Origin: Linyphia triangularis
Taxonomy: Eukaryota > Arthropoda > Arachnida > Araneae > Linyphiidae
Assembly (NCBI GenBank): GCA_963978545.1
Contig: OZ021727.1
Location: 48,149,385-48,213,384 of the forward strand
Reading direction: 5' to 3'
DNA length: 64,000 bases
The notes under the pieces were generated by a model that was given only the letters and a program-made list of their open reading frames with translations, searched no databases and was not told where the DNA came from. Both the position numbers and the translations under genes were made by a program. Below are positions 38,656 to 49,580 of the stretch, in pieces; the first letter of the stretch is position 1; each line of letters begins with the position of its first letter.

Positions 38656-40234
38656 GTAAGATATGTCAATATGAATCATTTCCCTTTTTTTTCACTATTC
38701 TTCTTCTGGTTACAGTTTTATTTTTTTCCAGGATCCTTCAGCTCCAGTGGATGATTTGGCCGGAAGTATAATGAATATGCGCTTCATACCTCATTCGTTT
38801 TTAGTGATTCCAAATGATATGAAGACATTTGAGTGTCTTCCTTCACTTCAGGGCAGATGCATCATGGCTTTTGTTGTGGAGGTGTTTAAACAAAATGTAA
38901 AGTTTACTTTCAAGGATGTTAATAATACCCGAAAAGAAAAATGGGTGTGCATGGTTAATACAGATGAGATAGCAGAAAAAATAAAGGCATTCCCCCTTCC
39001 TACAAGATTTGAAACGCATTTGATGGAAGCCTATAAATATGTGGAATATAATTCGATGGCTTGGTTAAACCATTTTTCAAATGTAGATGATTCCTGCTTT
39101 AATCATTTTGATTGGTCTACAGCCTACTCACGAACCAAATGGCAACACACCAGATTAAGCGACATGTTGGTGTTCAATTCCTATGGAGAAATTGATGACG
39201 AAAAGACTGTGAAGCAAATTTTAAAGGGAGAAAATTACACCCCAGTAGACACGTTTCGCCTGGCCTGCATTTATTGCATTGAAGATCTGATATGGACACT
39301 GTGGCCGAGTGTTAAATCTCACTTCTGTCCTCTAATGCAGCGGATTCTGGAACAAACTCCTGACAGATACATAATTCCTGATCGTGTGGAAGTAGTGTAT
39401 TTTGCCTGTTCTGCTATAGCCAAGGACAAAAAGAAAGGGATTGAATTAATACGATGTCCCTGTGAGCTGACGAGAAATTGGTTCGTGTATTTGTTCAATA
39501 GCACTTTTGTGCTTAAAAACATTGCTGGAATCAGGTACTTTGTGCAGAAACTCACACCTTTAAAGAAACAACAAACTTTAAATCAGGTTCTTGAAGGATT
39601 ATTTAATGACAAATACGACATTGATCCTCCAATTTTCTTTGTAATCCTAACTAACTTGGATGCAAAGAACAGACTCAAACTTTTTAAATCGCATCCCCGA
39701 CGTGTTGCGGCACAATTCATAAATTATCCTCTAGTTAGAAGTTTTATGTTTATCCTTGAGTTAGCACAACCATTCTTTATGGATAGGGATTTCGGGGCAA
39801 TTGTATATATGTTGATGTACCATTCCAAAATAAATGAACGATCGCTGAAAAAGCATTACGAAAACCCATTCCCTGACTGGATTCCCATTGTATGGGATAG
39901 AGGTCCCGTCAGGCATCAGAAATATTTCATCGACCAAAGTATCCTATACATACTACGTCGCCTTGCTTGTGATTCACCCAGGTATAAATTGAGGAATGAA
40001 TATAACATACAGAGAAAAGAAAGGTACGCTATAGATTATTGGAAGACAGAAAAAAAGTTGCGAGTTATTTTTCAGGATAGAAATATTTTGTTGGATTATC
40101 TTATGTGGGAAAGAAGTTACAGGAAAAAAGATCGTCTAAGGAAGGTGTTCGAAATGCATATACCACCAGATGAGATGGATGAGGACATTAAAGATTTCCT
40201 TTCCGTGTACGAAGATTCCGTTGCTTCACTTTGA
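37618..40234 (+). CDS. Host gene with microexon-encoded 9-residue repeats, unknown family (5' end not found)
   Basis: The coding part seen here is nine microexons (listed as an array) plus a terminal exon at 38,732-40,234. The terminal exon opens after TTTTTCCAG with DPSAPVDDL, itself a diverged tenth copy of the repeat, and runs 500 codons to a TGA. It is hydrophilic overall, rich in Trp, Phe, Tyr and Cys, with phrases such as LACIYCIEDLIWTLWPSV and IPIVWDRGPVRHQKYF; no signal peptide or clear membrane segment appears in this part, and I recognise no domain. Introns are 76-90 nt, apart from one of 192 nt. AATAAA signals follow at 40,645 and 40,810. I could not locate a start codon or first exon; microexon 1 contains an in-frame ATG, but initiation there is unsupported. 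Possibly a lineage-specific family; that is inference. Confidence 0.75.
38276..38302 (+). pseudogene. Decayed microexon inside the double-length intron
   Basis: GTTGTTATAATGAATA (38,282-38,297) matches GTTGCTATAATGAATA of microexon 8 at 15 of 16 bases, but the acceptor and the GTAAG donor are lost. It lies 104 bp after the start of microexon 6 and 115 bp before microexon 7, exactly where a missing unit should be. The host intron is 192 nt, close to two normal introns plus 27 nt. Confidence 0.7.
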
Positions 40235-41546
40235 AATGTTTACTTTTGTGATAGAATTTCATGATCGATGAAAAATGTTTGCATAAATTTTTAAGATTCT
40301 ATACACAAATGCCTTTTCAATGACATCTGTGGAATCTCTGGCATTCACCGTCCATAGGCATTTTGCCATCAATGGCATTTCTAATTAAGATAGGTTTTAT
40401 TGAATTCATTCCACTAATCTTATTTTTAGTCTCTGTTAAAAACTCCTGGATATGGGCATTAACTTTTTTTTAAAGAATATACACTAGACGAGATTATATT
40501 ATTTTAAGATACTGTCTTTTTTATTTTAAGATTTCGAAAGTTTCTTTGCCACTTGATGTTTCATGCAATGAATGGTGCATTTCGGTACGTTTCATGTTAA
40601 TGCGTTTAGTACAAAGTGATTTTTTAGCAACTAATACATTCCAAAATAAATATTCGTAAATTTTTAAATGCAGCGGTATAATAATTTTTACGAATTAAAA
40701 TCAAATTTGATTGAAAGTTTTAAAACTTTTTATTAGATTATCTTAAAAACAACTACATCTCCAAGATGTTAAGCTGTAAAGAAGGCTTTTGTGTTATTGA
40801 ATTTTAAAAAATAAAACTATTTGTTGATGTCAAGGTATTAAAGAACTCGAAGAATCAATCGAATTTGTCCAGGGTGCACGTTTTCTGAGCAATGCTTGGG
40901 ACGTAACTGTAGGGTGTATGTTTTTGTCAAAGACACTGTTATTGGTAAATATGTTCCTGCTAATGGTAGAGGTATATGTTTAATGTTGAAGCGCTTTGTG
41001 AATGCTGGCATCCTCTGCTTGATTTAGAAGTGTAACATTTTTAGAACGTGGATGTCTTTCTGTGCAAAGTATGAAGAGTGAAATGTTTGTGTGTTATTAA
41101 TACCATTGTATATCAAACCAAAATCGATGGTTAAAAGAGTTCAGTATCATTACTAAAGCGCGGAACAATGTGTGGATCACGTTGGATTGTGACTGAATTT
41201 GTTTTTTCTCAAATGATGACCACCCGAAGTTTAAATTAACGTTCTGCGATGCCAAGTAAAACTCTCATTTAAAACTATGGTTTCTTTTATGAATAACTAC
41301 ATGTAAAGGGGAGTTTGTATTGATAAGATTTTAAGCTAGTAGATAGGAATTTTGAGTGTGAAATCCAATACATCTGGATCGTGAGAAAAGTTTGGAAATA
41401 TTGAGAAATATTGAGTATTTAAATCTTTCAAGGCATATGTAAGAAAGGCCATGTAAAGATAAAGTTAACTACGACTGGTTAGAGTAATTCATCTGCTGTT
41501 TCTTTCCTCACATTATCAAGTGACGGAGTGCATATCATAGATTCAG

Positions 41547-41662
41547 CAAGGACTGGATTGACCCTGTATCTATGAAAAGATTTTAAGCTATGGCTGTACC
41601 TTATCAAGGACATGATTAACCCTGTATTTGTGAAAAGGTTTTAAGCTACGTCCTGTATCAAC
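41547..41662. repeat. 58-bp tandem repeat, two copies
   Basis: CAAGGACTGGATTGACCCTG and CAAGGACATGATTAACCCTG begin units 58 bp apart that both continue TAT.T.TGAAAAG.TTTTAAGCTA. The copies are diverged by several substitutions. Confidence 0.75.
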
Positions 41663-42368
41663 GGAACTAGTTTATCCAACTGTTAAAAGGTAAGGATTAT
41701 GTATTATTGTCAATTATAAAATTCTTATAATGAAGAACTATATGTATACTTTAGCATTGTAAATTTAATAACTCGTTATCTGAGTTTCATTATTCCATAT
41801 TTCTATTCATTATTCATACTACTAAGATTTAAAAAATAAACTTAACTTTTTAAAATCCAGTTACATTTTGACGATGTTTAATTTCAGCTCAACTATTACA
41901 AAGACAAATACTATCAGTTTCAAGCAAAAAATCATTTTGTACAATTTTAAGTGGTAAACTATTATGGCTTAAACATTATGAAAAAAGTTATTGTTAATGC
42001 AAAAAAGTCATCGTCATGAAAGGATATGAATCAAGTGCTAAAAATAAAATTTGAAATGATAATTGAGTGAATGTAATCGATCTTCGTGCATAGTACTCAT
42101 AAGCTCTTTAGATGACATACTTGGGTTCCTCTTGCATAAGCCAACATTTTCCTTGGGTCAAAACTAGGTTAGGATTTAAAAATTTTAAAATTCTGAATAA
42201 ATTGTTAAAAAAAAAAAAAAAAACGACTCGTATTTACCTAAGGTTATTTCAATAGAGTAAACTGAGTTGAGTATTTAAAACATATATTCTAGAAATAGAA
42301 ACTCTGCATTGCAGCACAGTGAAAATATAATTTTCAGCTGAGTGGAATTAATATGTAAATGTAAAATA

Positions 42369-42579
42369 CAGGTTGTCCACAAATTAGTTGGGCAATGGAG
42401 TTCAAATAGATCTGTATAACTCTTAATAACAAGGCATAATGAACAATTTTTTTGGCATATAGAATGACATGGTGAACATAAATTAATTGGGGAAAAAGAA
42501 TGGTTCATAAGGCCTAGTTATTAAGAGTTATTCAGATATATTTGAACTCCATTGCCTGACTAATTTGTGGACACCCTGT
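42369..42579. mobile_element. Foldback MITE with ~60-bp terminal inverted repeats
   Basis: The first 60 bases (CAGGTTGTCCACAAATTAGT ... ACTCTTAATAAC) are the reverse complement of the last 60 (GTTATTAAGAGTTATTCAGA ... GGACACCCTG) with a few mismatches. The element is 211 bp with no coding capacity. A related end lies at 7,045. CAGGGTGTCC-type ends suggest a Tc1/mariner-related family. A clean target duplication is not visible: TA on the left, TT on the right. Confidence 0.8.
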
Positions 42580-44125
42580 TTAGTTTATCTGTCTGATATC
42601 AATTTATAGTAGTATTTTCCTTTTGCATATAAATAGTGCAGTGTAAGTTTTTGCTAGGTGTCTGTACTCATGTGTATGTTATAAAATGATGTGCAACTTC
42701 GGTAAAAAGTAGGCGCAGCCATCTTTTGTGTGTGTTGATGTTTCATGCATATAGCATTTTTAGAAAAAAATTTAAGGTTGTGTCTGGTTCAGGATGAGAG
42801 AGATAATCTATATAGATAAGCTTATGAAAGAATCAGTTTGCTCTGATCTTTGAAGTTGGATCTATAGAGATAATTTTATTTATAACATCATATATGGCAT
42901 ATTTAATGTAAAACATAAGATAGGAAACTGGTTGATTATTTCCTGAGTATCCTAGAAAAGCTGGATGAAACATTTAATTCATTATAATACATCCAAACAA
43001 TCATATACTTTGTTATAAACATAAGATATTATGAATTTTTTTATGTTGGAGGGTTTTTTGATACTTAAAGCCTCATACTGGTAGAGTTAATTTTCTCAAA
43101 TATAACTACTGGAAAATACTAGGTTATATATCCCTATATATCCCTATCTATAAATATGCAGAATATTCAAGTGTTTGTCTGCGAATTCGAAGAAAATTTT
43201 TATAAATTCTAAATTTGTGCATAGCTTATTGAGCTTAAAATCTGGCAATAAAATAGTTTTTTAAATATTTGTTTGCATTTGTTTTTCTTTAAGTTTTGCC
43301 ATTTTTTTTTTTTTTTTTATTTTTTTTTTACCATTAAACCGCCAAATGGATTATTTGGAAAATCGCAAAGAATGCTTTTCAGAGCAGAATATACAATTCT
43401 TATTATCGATATAGAATTATTTTTGTGAATAATTTAATTACGAAAAAAAAAGTTGAGTTTATCGAAATATTTTAATTAAAATAAATAGCATTTAAACGTG
43501 AGATATTAGAGCCTTTCGTAAATGGCTACACAATCTGGACAAAAAATTGTTAAGCAATTATCTAGAGACGCACGCGACATTTTTCGCATACTGGTATGTT
43601 TATGTTGTGGGAATCAAATAAAAATAATTTAATGAATCCAGCATATATTTTAAATATTCGTGCTTAAGCCTAGAATGCAACGTTATTATGTCGTTTCTAT
43701 GTCCAGAAATTGTCCTCGAAACTTAATGCGAGGATGCGACGCACCAATAGTCATGCCCTCCATAAACCTCTTTTAGTCCCTTTAACTCGGTTTTCTCATT
43801 TCTATATTTAAGTGTTTGGATAAAATGCATATTGTACTATACAATTCTTACTTCCGGTATACCATATCGCCCTTCCATACGCAAATTACTTCCTAAAGTA
43901 GAATATCCACTGATATTCTTTCCAAAGACTACTTTTTATGGTGTATGTGGTCTAAACTGTCGTAATAAATAACTCGAACTGTGTCCTTTGTGCGTGGCAG
44001 GTATAATCTTCCTTTTAGGGATTTCTTCGGTTGACCTCAACACTTAACCACGACGACCTTTTGAAGTGCACTTGGAGATAAAGTAATTTTACAGGGAATC
44101 GGAAGCGTGTGCTTTCAAACAAGTT

Positions 44126-44131
44126 GATCTT
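44126..44131. repeat. Polinton target-site duplication, left copy
   Basis: GATCTT, identical to 60,689-60,694. Six bases is the standard duplication made by Polinton integrases. Confidence 0.95.
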
Positions 44132-44715
44132 AGTAGTTAGAAATTGGGCATCCGGGGCCATGGCGCAGCGCGCAGAGGGATGAGGGATGATGACGTCACC
44201 GGAAGGGGCGTGGTCGGATATGACGTCACCGGAAGGGGCGTGGTCGGATATGACGTCACCGGAAGTCACGTGACCGGAAGTGGAGTGGAGTTGTTTCCCT
44301 CCTGCTGCTGTTTTAGTTTCGGTTTCGTTATAAGCTGTTTGTGTATGACGTCACAGTGGGTATGACGTCATAATGTGTTTTATATCAAAGTTTTGAGCGG
44401 TGGCAACACTTTTTAGTTTCGGTTTATCTAACAGACGGAGTTGAGTTGTTCTAGGACTGCTTGTAAACGAATAAGTTAGAGTGATAGGTTTTTATTGAGT
44501 GACGTCACAATAGGTATGACGTCATAATGTGTTTTATATCAAAGTTTAGAGCGATGGCAACACTTTTTAGTTTCGATTTACCTTTAAGATAGAGTTGAGT
44601 TGTTCTAGGGCTGCTTGTAAACGAATAAGTTAGAGTGATAGATATTTTTACTAATGACGTCACAGTAGATATGTCGTCATTCTATGTTAAGATTTACGTT
44701 TTAAGTGGTGATAAC
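44132..44715 (+). repeat. Polinton left terminal inverted repeat (~584 bp)
   Basis: Matches the reverse complement of the right end from AGTAGTTAGAAATTGGGCAT inward to about 44,715. It has three parts: a ~59-bp unique tip; three TGACGTCACCGGAA units at 44,191, 44,221 and 44,251 (30-bp period, with GGGGCGTGG between); and about three ~154-bp units. Eight perfect TGACGTCA palindromes start at 44,191, 44,221, 44,251, 44,346, 44,363, 44,500, 44,517 and 44,655. The open frame at 44,144-44,365 occurs in both repeats but is most likely non-coding. Confidence 0.93.
44191..44290. promoter_or_regulatory. Cluster of CRE, ETS, GC-box and E-box motifs in the left TIR
   Basis: Within 100 bp: three TGACGTCA sites, each abutting CCGGAA (TGACGTCACCGGAA); GGGGCGTGG (Sp/KLF-like) twice; and GTCACGTGACCGGAAGTGG, which holds a CACGTG E-box and a canonical ETS site. 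The same cluster lies in mirror image at about 60,530-60,629. Such a mixture is typical of strong RNA polymerase II promoters. What it drives is unknown: the nearest gene to the right TIR is the AlkB fusion, while the left TIR has no adjacent start. Confidence 0.6.
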
Positions 44716-45220
44716 ACTGGATATATACCAAATTTAGTTTTCAGGTGTTGGCAACGAGTTCTGATCGGTCAGCTAAATGCTCGCTGGTGATTGGTAAGTT
44801 TTAAACATGTGACCAAAAGTTAACTCCTGATTGACTGTTTGGTTTTCTAGCGAGTTACTTACATATCCTTTAGCCAAGTTAAAATACCTGCAACAAAGTT
44901 ACACAAATAAAAATGTTAAATTTGAAAAGTTAATAAAAGGAAGGCCATTTGCTAAGGGTCTAAAGAACCCTAACCCCGAGCTACACGTGACATTTCAATA
45001 TTTTACCAAACAATTGTTAAAATATCGACTATCGGACGTTGCCTTCATGGTAACTCATCTACCCACCCCCCCCCCCCCCTTCCCTAACTAATTTTGAATA
45101 AGTTAAGACTTTAGAATTACAATTAATAAATTTTGAAAAATTATTTATTAAAGGTGAGGACCCACCTCCAGCCCGATACCTCTTTTAGGAAGAATTGGTA
45201 CCGCCTCACTCCACCCTAAC

Positions 45221-45254
<34 letters not shown>

Positions 45255-45612
45255 TTCCAAAGAACGTATGTTTCTTTGAAACTTGAGGTCACTAATCAAC
45301 CATATGATGATATCCTTTAAGAAGATATCTTCACCTCTTAACAATTTTAAAGTTTTAAGTCTAAAAGATTAATGTTGGACACAAACTATTTCTAGAGTAG
45401 AGTTACATTAAAAATTAAATTTAAGAGTGTCCAGTTTTTTGAAGAAGACTTGTGGGAACGTATATTTCCCAAAATTAAATTTAATGGTCACTAACAAAAT
45501 CCTGAAAATATACTAATTTTAGTTTTTATAAAAATTAAGTTAACGTAATATTTTAGTAAAAATAATGACTATAGTTAATGAATTGCGAAAAATTAAGTTA
45601 GAAGAATTAAAT
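44716..45612. other. Polinton left subterminal region, 3' flank of PolB
   Basis: No gene supported. It contains a C run (45,066-45,079), an A run (45,221-45,249) and several short AAAATTAAATTTAA-type phrases. TTTATT at about 45,143-45,148 would read AATAAA on the minus strand and could end the PolB transcript. Confidence 0.5.
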
Positions 45613-48600
45613 TTAAGGAATTTTGTAGTGACCATACGCATAGCTAGTTATACCATCTTCCAACAGGTATCGCTTGTCATCAAATGCCGAGAGCGCTCGC
45701 TTTCTTTGCTGGATGGAGAAAATGTGATGTTTTTCACTACCGATCCGATGCTGAACCACAGACGAAGGTTGTCGATTGAGAAGACAGTCTCTATAGGTCT
45801 GATGTTTTAGCTGTCTTTGAGCTGCTCTTGCGATTCCCTTGGCCGTTTGTTTCTCACCACACTCGCTTAAAATGGAATACATTTTGGAACGAAGCCCTAT
45901 AAACTCCAAAGCAGATTTTCCGTTAAGTTCATCCTTAAAGTAACCGATCTTCTTCTTGTTAGACACATCGTGTAGGGGATGATCTGATGGGTAGTCAGAA
46001 AAGTCAAAAAATCCCTTTAATTGCTGTAAGTCAGCAGTCAGATCAGGGGTGGTGAGTCCATAAGTGAGTGAATCTGTGTCGGTGAATAGTAGACGGGCAT
46101 TACTTCCATACTTCTTCATGATGACATTATAGTGAAAATCATACATTAAAACCTTGCTCAGTTCTAAGATGGCGAAACCAGCATAAATGGGTCTATTAAG
46201 TGTGAGACTCTTCACTTTTCTTTGTACTGCTGCCAAGCTATTATCAAACTCAGTGAAGGCATGGAAGGCAGGAGACGCGACCAGTTTCTTGGCTTTATGT
46301 GGGTTGTTCACCAACTGAACATCCACTCTATTCCTCAGATTTTCCATAGTTTTCCCGAACACCGCATTGTTGAGAAGTTTGAAGAAATCTTTTTCAAACG
46401 ATGTTTTGGCCAGTTTTCTCTGCTCCGTATTAAATGCTATGTAGTCCTTCAGCCAAGGTTGTTGGTAGAATTTTAGAATTCTATGAACTTTAGTTAGTTT
46501 CAGTCCCAAGGAAAGATATAGCTTCAGATTACGATAGTGTATAACATAATTCTTCTTTGACTGAAGATTCGGAACGAGTTTCTCGCTGGAAGAAGCTGGC
46601 TTCATCTGCATTTCTTCCAAAATCTCGAGGGCGGTAGGAGACAGCATATTTGGCTTTATGGTGAAGCGTTCGGGAGCCAGAGGATAATCGTTATGGAGAT
46701 CGTGGAGTTCAGCAGGATAGTCGAGATCCACTTCTAGGATGAAGCCCTCATCTGCATCATCTGCTTGGTCCAAGATGGTTTTAGTAGAGATGTTTTCAGG
46801 GTCCACCCACTGAAAATCACCAACAGGTAAGTATTGAGACATGGCCCAACCTGAAAGAAAAATCCAATTAAATCATTCAATATTAACATAGAAGCTAAAT
46901 AAAAAATGACAGTTTTAAAGTAAATTCCTGCTTACCATAGAGGTTATTGGCATCCAGGTACAATATATGTTTCTTCTCCTCAGCAGCATTATATTCAGGA
47001 CAGTCTGGATGGTTTGCCTGGCTATGACGATGGGTGATGACGGAGACTCCTCCCCGAATACCCTTCTCTATGAAGAGGTGCATGTCGATGTCGGTGAATA
47101 AATCCAAACCGACATCTGACATCTTGAGAGCGGCTTGCCACGCTAACCCCGGAGACGTCATCATGTGGGCGGCGTCTAGCTGGTAAAAGTCCAGAGTTAG
47201 GCGGCGGAAATTCTCGAATACGTCTGCGAGGAGGAGCACATCCGTCTTCACGTACAGGTCGTGATATTCGCCAAGGTCTTTGATGCCGAAAGCTTTCCAA
47301 ACAACTTGAGCATGGCCATAATCTGCATCGGTGATGGAGGAGTTTGTCAGAGTACTGTAGAAGGCTTGCTGAGGTGGCAGAGATGTTTCTTGAAATTTTC
47401 TAACCGAGTCCATATACTCATAAGGGTACACTCCCTTCTTCAGCAAGAGATCTAAGGAAAAAATAAAAAAAAAAATTAAATGATATTGTTAAGAGAACAT
47501 TTATATAATATTAACATTGACTATATTACGTACCATGGTTAGATGCGATAGAACTCTTCAAAATGTGAAACTTGTCTCTCTCCAGATTATCGACAAGTTT
47601 CTGAAGCGATGCATTCAGAAACTGGAGACTGTCAATAAACTGGAGAGTCACCGGGATCTTGTCAAGTTTCTTAGTGATGGAGAAGGAGATGTATTTTTCC
47701 ATCGTTGTAGGGATGACTCCAATGTCATGATCAGCCACTTTCCCTAGCCCCTGCATGATTAAATGCGCATCATAATTCTTCAGGTTGTGGAAGACGCAGG
47801 GAATCATTTTCCGCAACCTGAAGGCAAGGTTACATTCATTGTGGAGCACTTGGCGGAACTGACCGGTCAAGTGATCGTGGTCGTTCACCCGATCAGTTCC
47901 TAGTCGGCCTTTGCAGAGGCCACAGTGTATTGCAGCATTGATAGCTTGCTGGTCTTGGGGAGTGAGTTTCATCGGGACAATGGTGGTCAGCTTCACCGCC
48001 AGCTCGTCCTTTTCATCAATGATGCTCTTGATGAAGTGGTCCACCGCATCCAATCCTCTGTAGACAGCAATAGGTTTGGTCGGCTTCCCATCAGGACCTA
48101 TAATAACATAAGCATATCCGCAGGGAATGTGGGTGGCCGTCTTCACAGTGCTGGAGGGGGTGGTGACGTCCAACTTCTCTACCAAGGCCTCAAAATCTGC
48201 GTATATGATATACGGGACTTTCTGGGTGAACTTGTACTGACTAAATTTCAGCACACAGTCCTTTGGAGTCGGCATCTTGATGCGTTGGGGTGAGTGCTCG
48301 TTACAGTAAGGGACATGTGCTTTGAGAGTCTCCTCCTTGGCAAAACGATGTAGACAAGAATAACAGTAGAAGCTCGTGCCATGATGTTTAGTGAGGCTGG
48401 TGAGAAGCCTGGACATACTCTTAATTAGGCAGTAATGTTGCCTCTCTCCTTCTATGATGTAAAGTAGGTTAATAACATCAGGGTCCTCCCTCTTTGAGAT
48501 ATAAAGGGGTAATATCTCATCATCTTCATAACCGTAGATGTTTATCCTTAAGTTGTTGAGGTTTTCAACTATCCGGACTTTGCAGGGTTGAACGGGACAG

Positions 48601-49531
48601 CTTACATTTCCCATTTTGAGCTCCTGCTCGAATTCTGCATAGTGGTCGACCCTGTATGGATGATTACCATGGGCAATGGGATGAAGGATAGCCAGGACAG
48701 ACCAGATGAAACATTTATTGTCTTCATTCTGGATGTTGAGAACTGCTTGCTTCGCTGCCAACTTGTTGGGTAACTTGAAGTGGCTAGCAGGGGCTAGAGG
48801 TTGATATGTAGCAGTCTTCACCTCCAAATGGATGATTTCATCGAGAACCCATCCAGATCCCCGCTCGATGAATTCATCGAAGGAGGACTTGATTTTTGCG
48901 AAGGCTTGGTCGATGTGTTCAGGGAGGACGCTGTCATCCAGCTCCATCTGCACCTTACTCCGGAAATAGGGTGTGGCATATTCCTCGTCTCCCTCATCAC
49001 TCTTACGAACGAACCGGATTTTAGACACAGCATACCACTTAATGGCCCTCTTCTCTCCCAACTCCTCCTGCAGCACATCCTGAACTTGGGGAGTGCTTTC
49101 CCTAATGAAGAGAAGCAGGTCTCCAACTGCCTCTTCACTCGGGAATAAATGACGGGTGGCAAAGACATCAGACGTCTTCACCTCTACTCTCCTCCTTCTG
49201 GGTGCAGAGGGTGCAGGTTGAATTCCTCCTACTTGGGCAACTCGAAGGTGGGTGAGAAGATGTTGCATCATGACATCTTTACGTCCAAAACTCTTTCCGC
49301 AGTCAGGACAGGCATGAGAGGTGGCGGATTGATGAGTCTTCATGTGTCTAGTCAGATCGGAATTTCGATTGAAGGACTTGCCACATACTCCACAGACAAA
49401 GTCTTTCTTTCCAGTATGGGCTTTCAGATGTTGAATCAAATTCCGCTTCTCCGTGAAGGTCTTGTTGCAGATGGCGCATACCTGTTGAAAATAAAACTTT
49501 GATAAGTTTCGAGAAATTATTTCACTTTAAT

Positions 49532-49580
<49 letters not shown>

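Larger units (their letters stand above)
40235..44125. other. 3' flank of the microexon gene and non-coding DNA
   Basis: Contains AATAAA signals at 40,645 and 40,810, a two-copy tandem repeat (41,547-41,662), a MITE (42,369-42,579), A runs near 42,209 and T runs near 43,302-43,330. The last part up to the Polinton is unique-looking and somewhat GC-richer from about 43,680, but has no frame I can assign. Confidence 0.5.

Noticed and set aside
44144..44365. 73-codon frame present in both Polinton TIRs
   Set aside because: It covers the tandem CRE-ETS units, so its protein is a repeat artefact; presence in both ends follows from the TIR itself.
44831..45091. 86-codon frame left of PolB
   Set aside because: Ends in a C-run-encoded proline tract, has no likeness to Polinton proteins and no promoter context.
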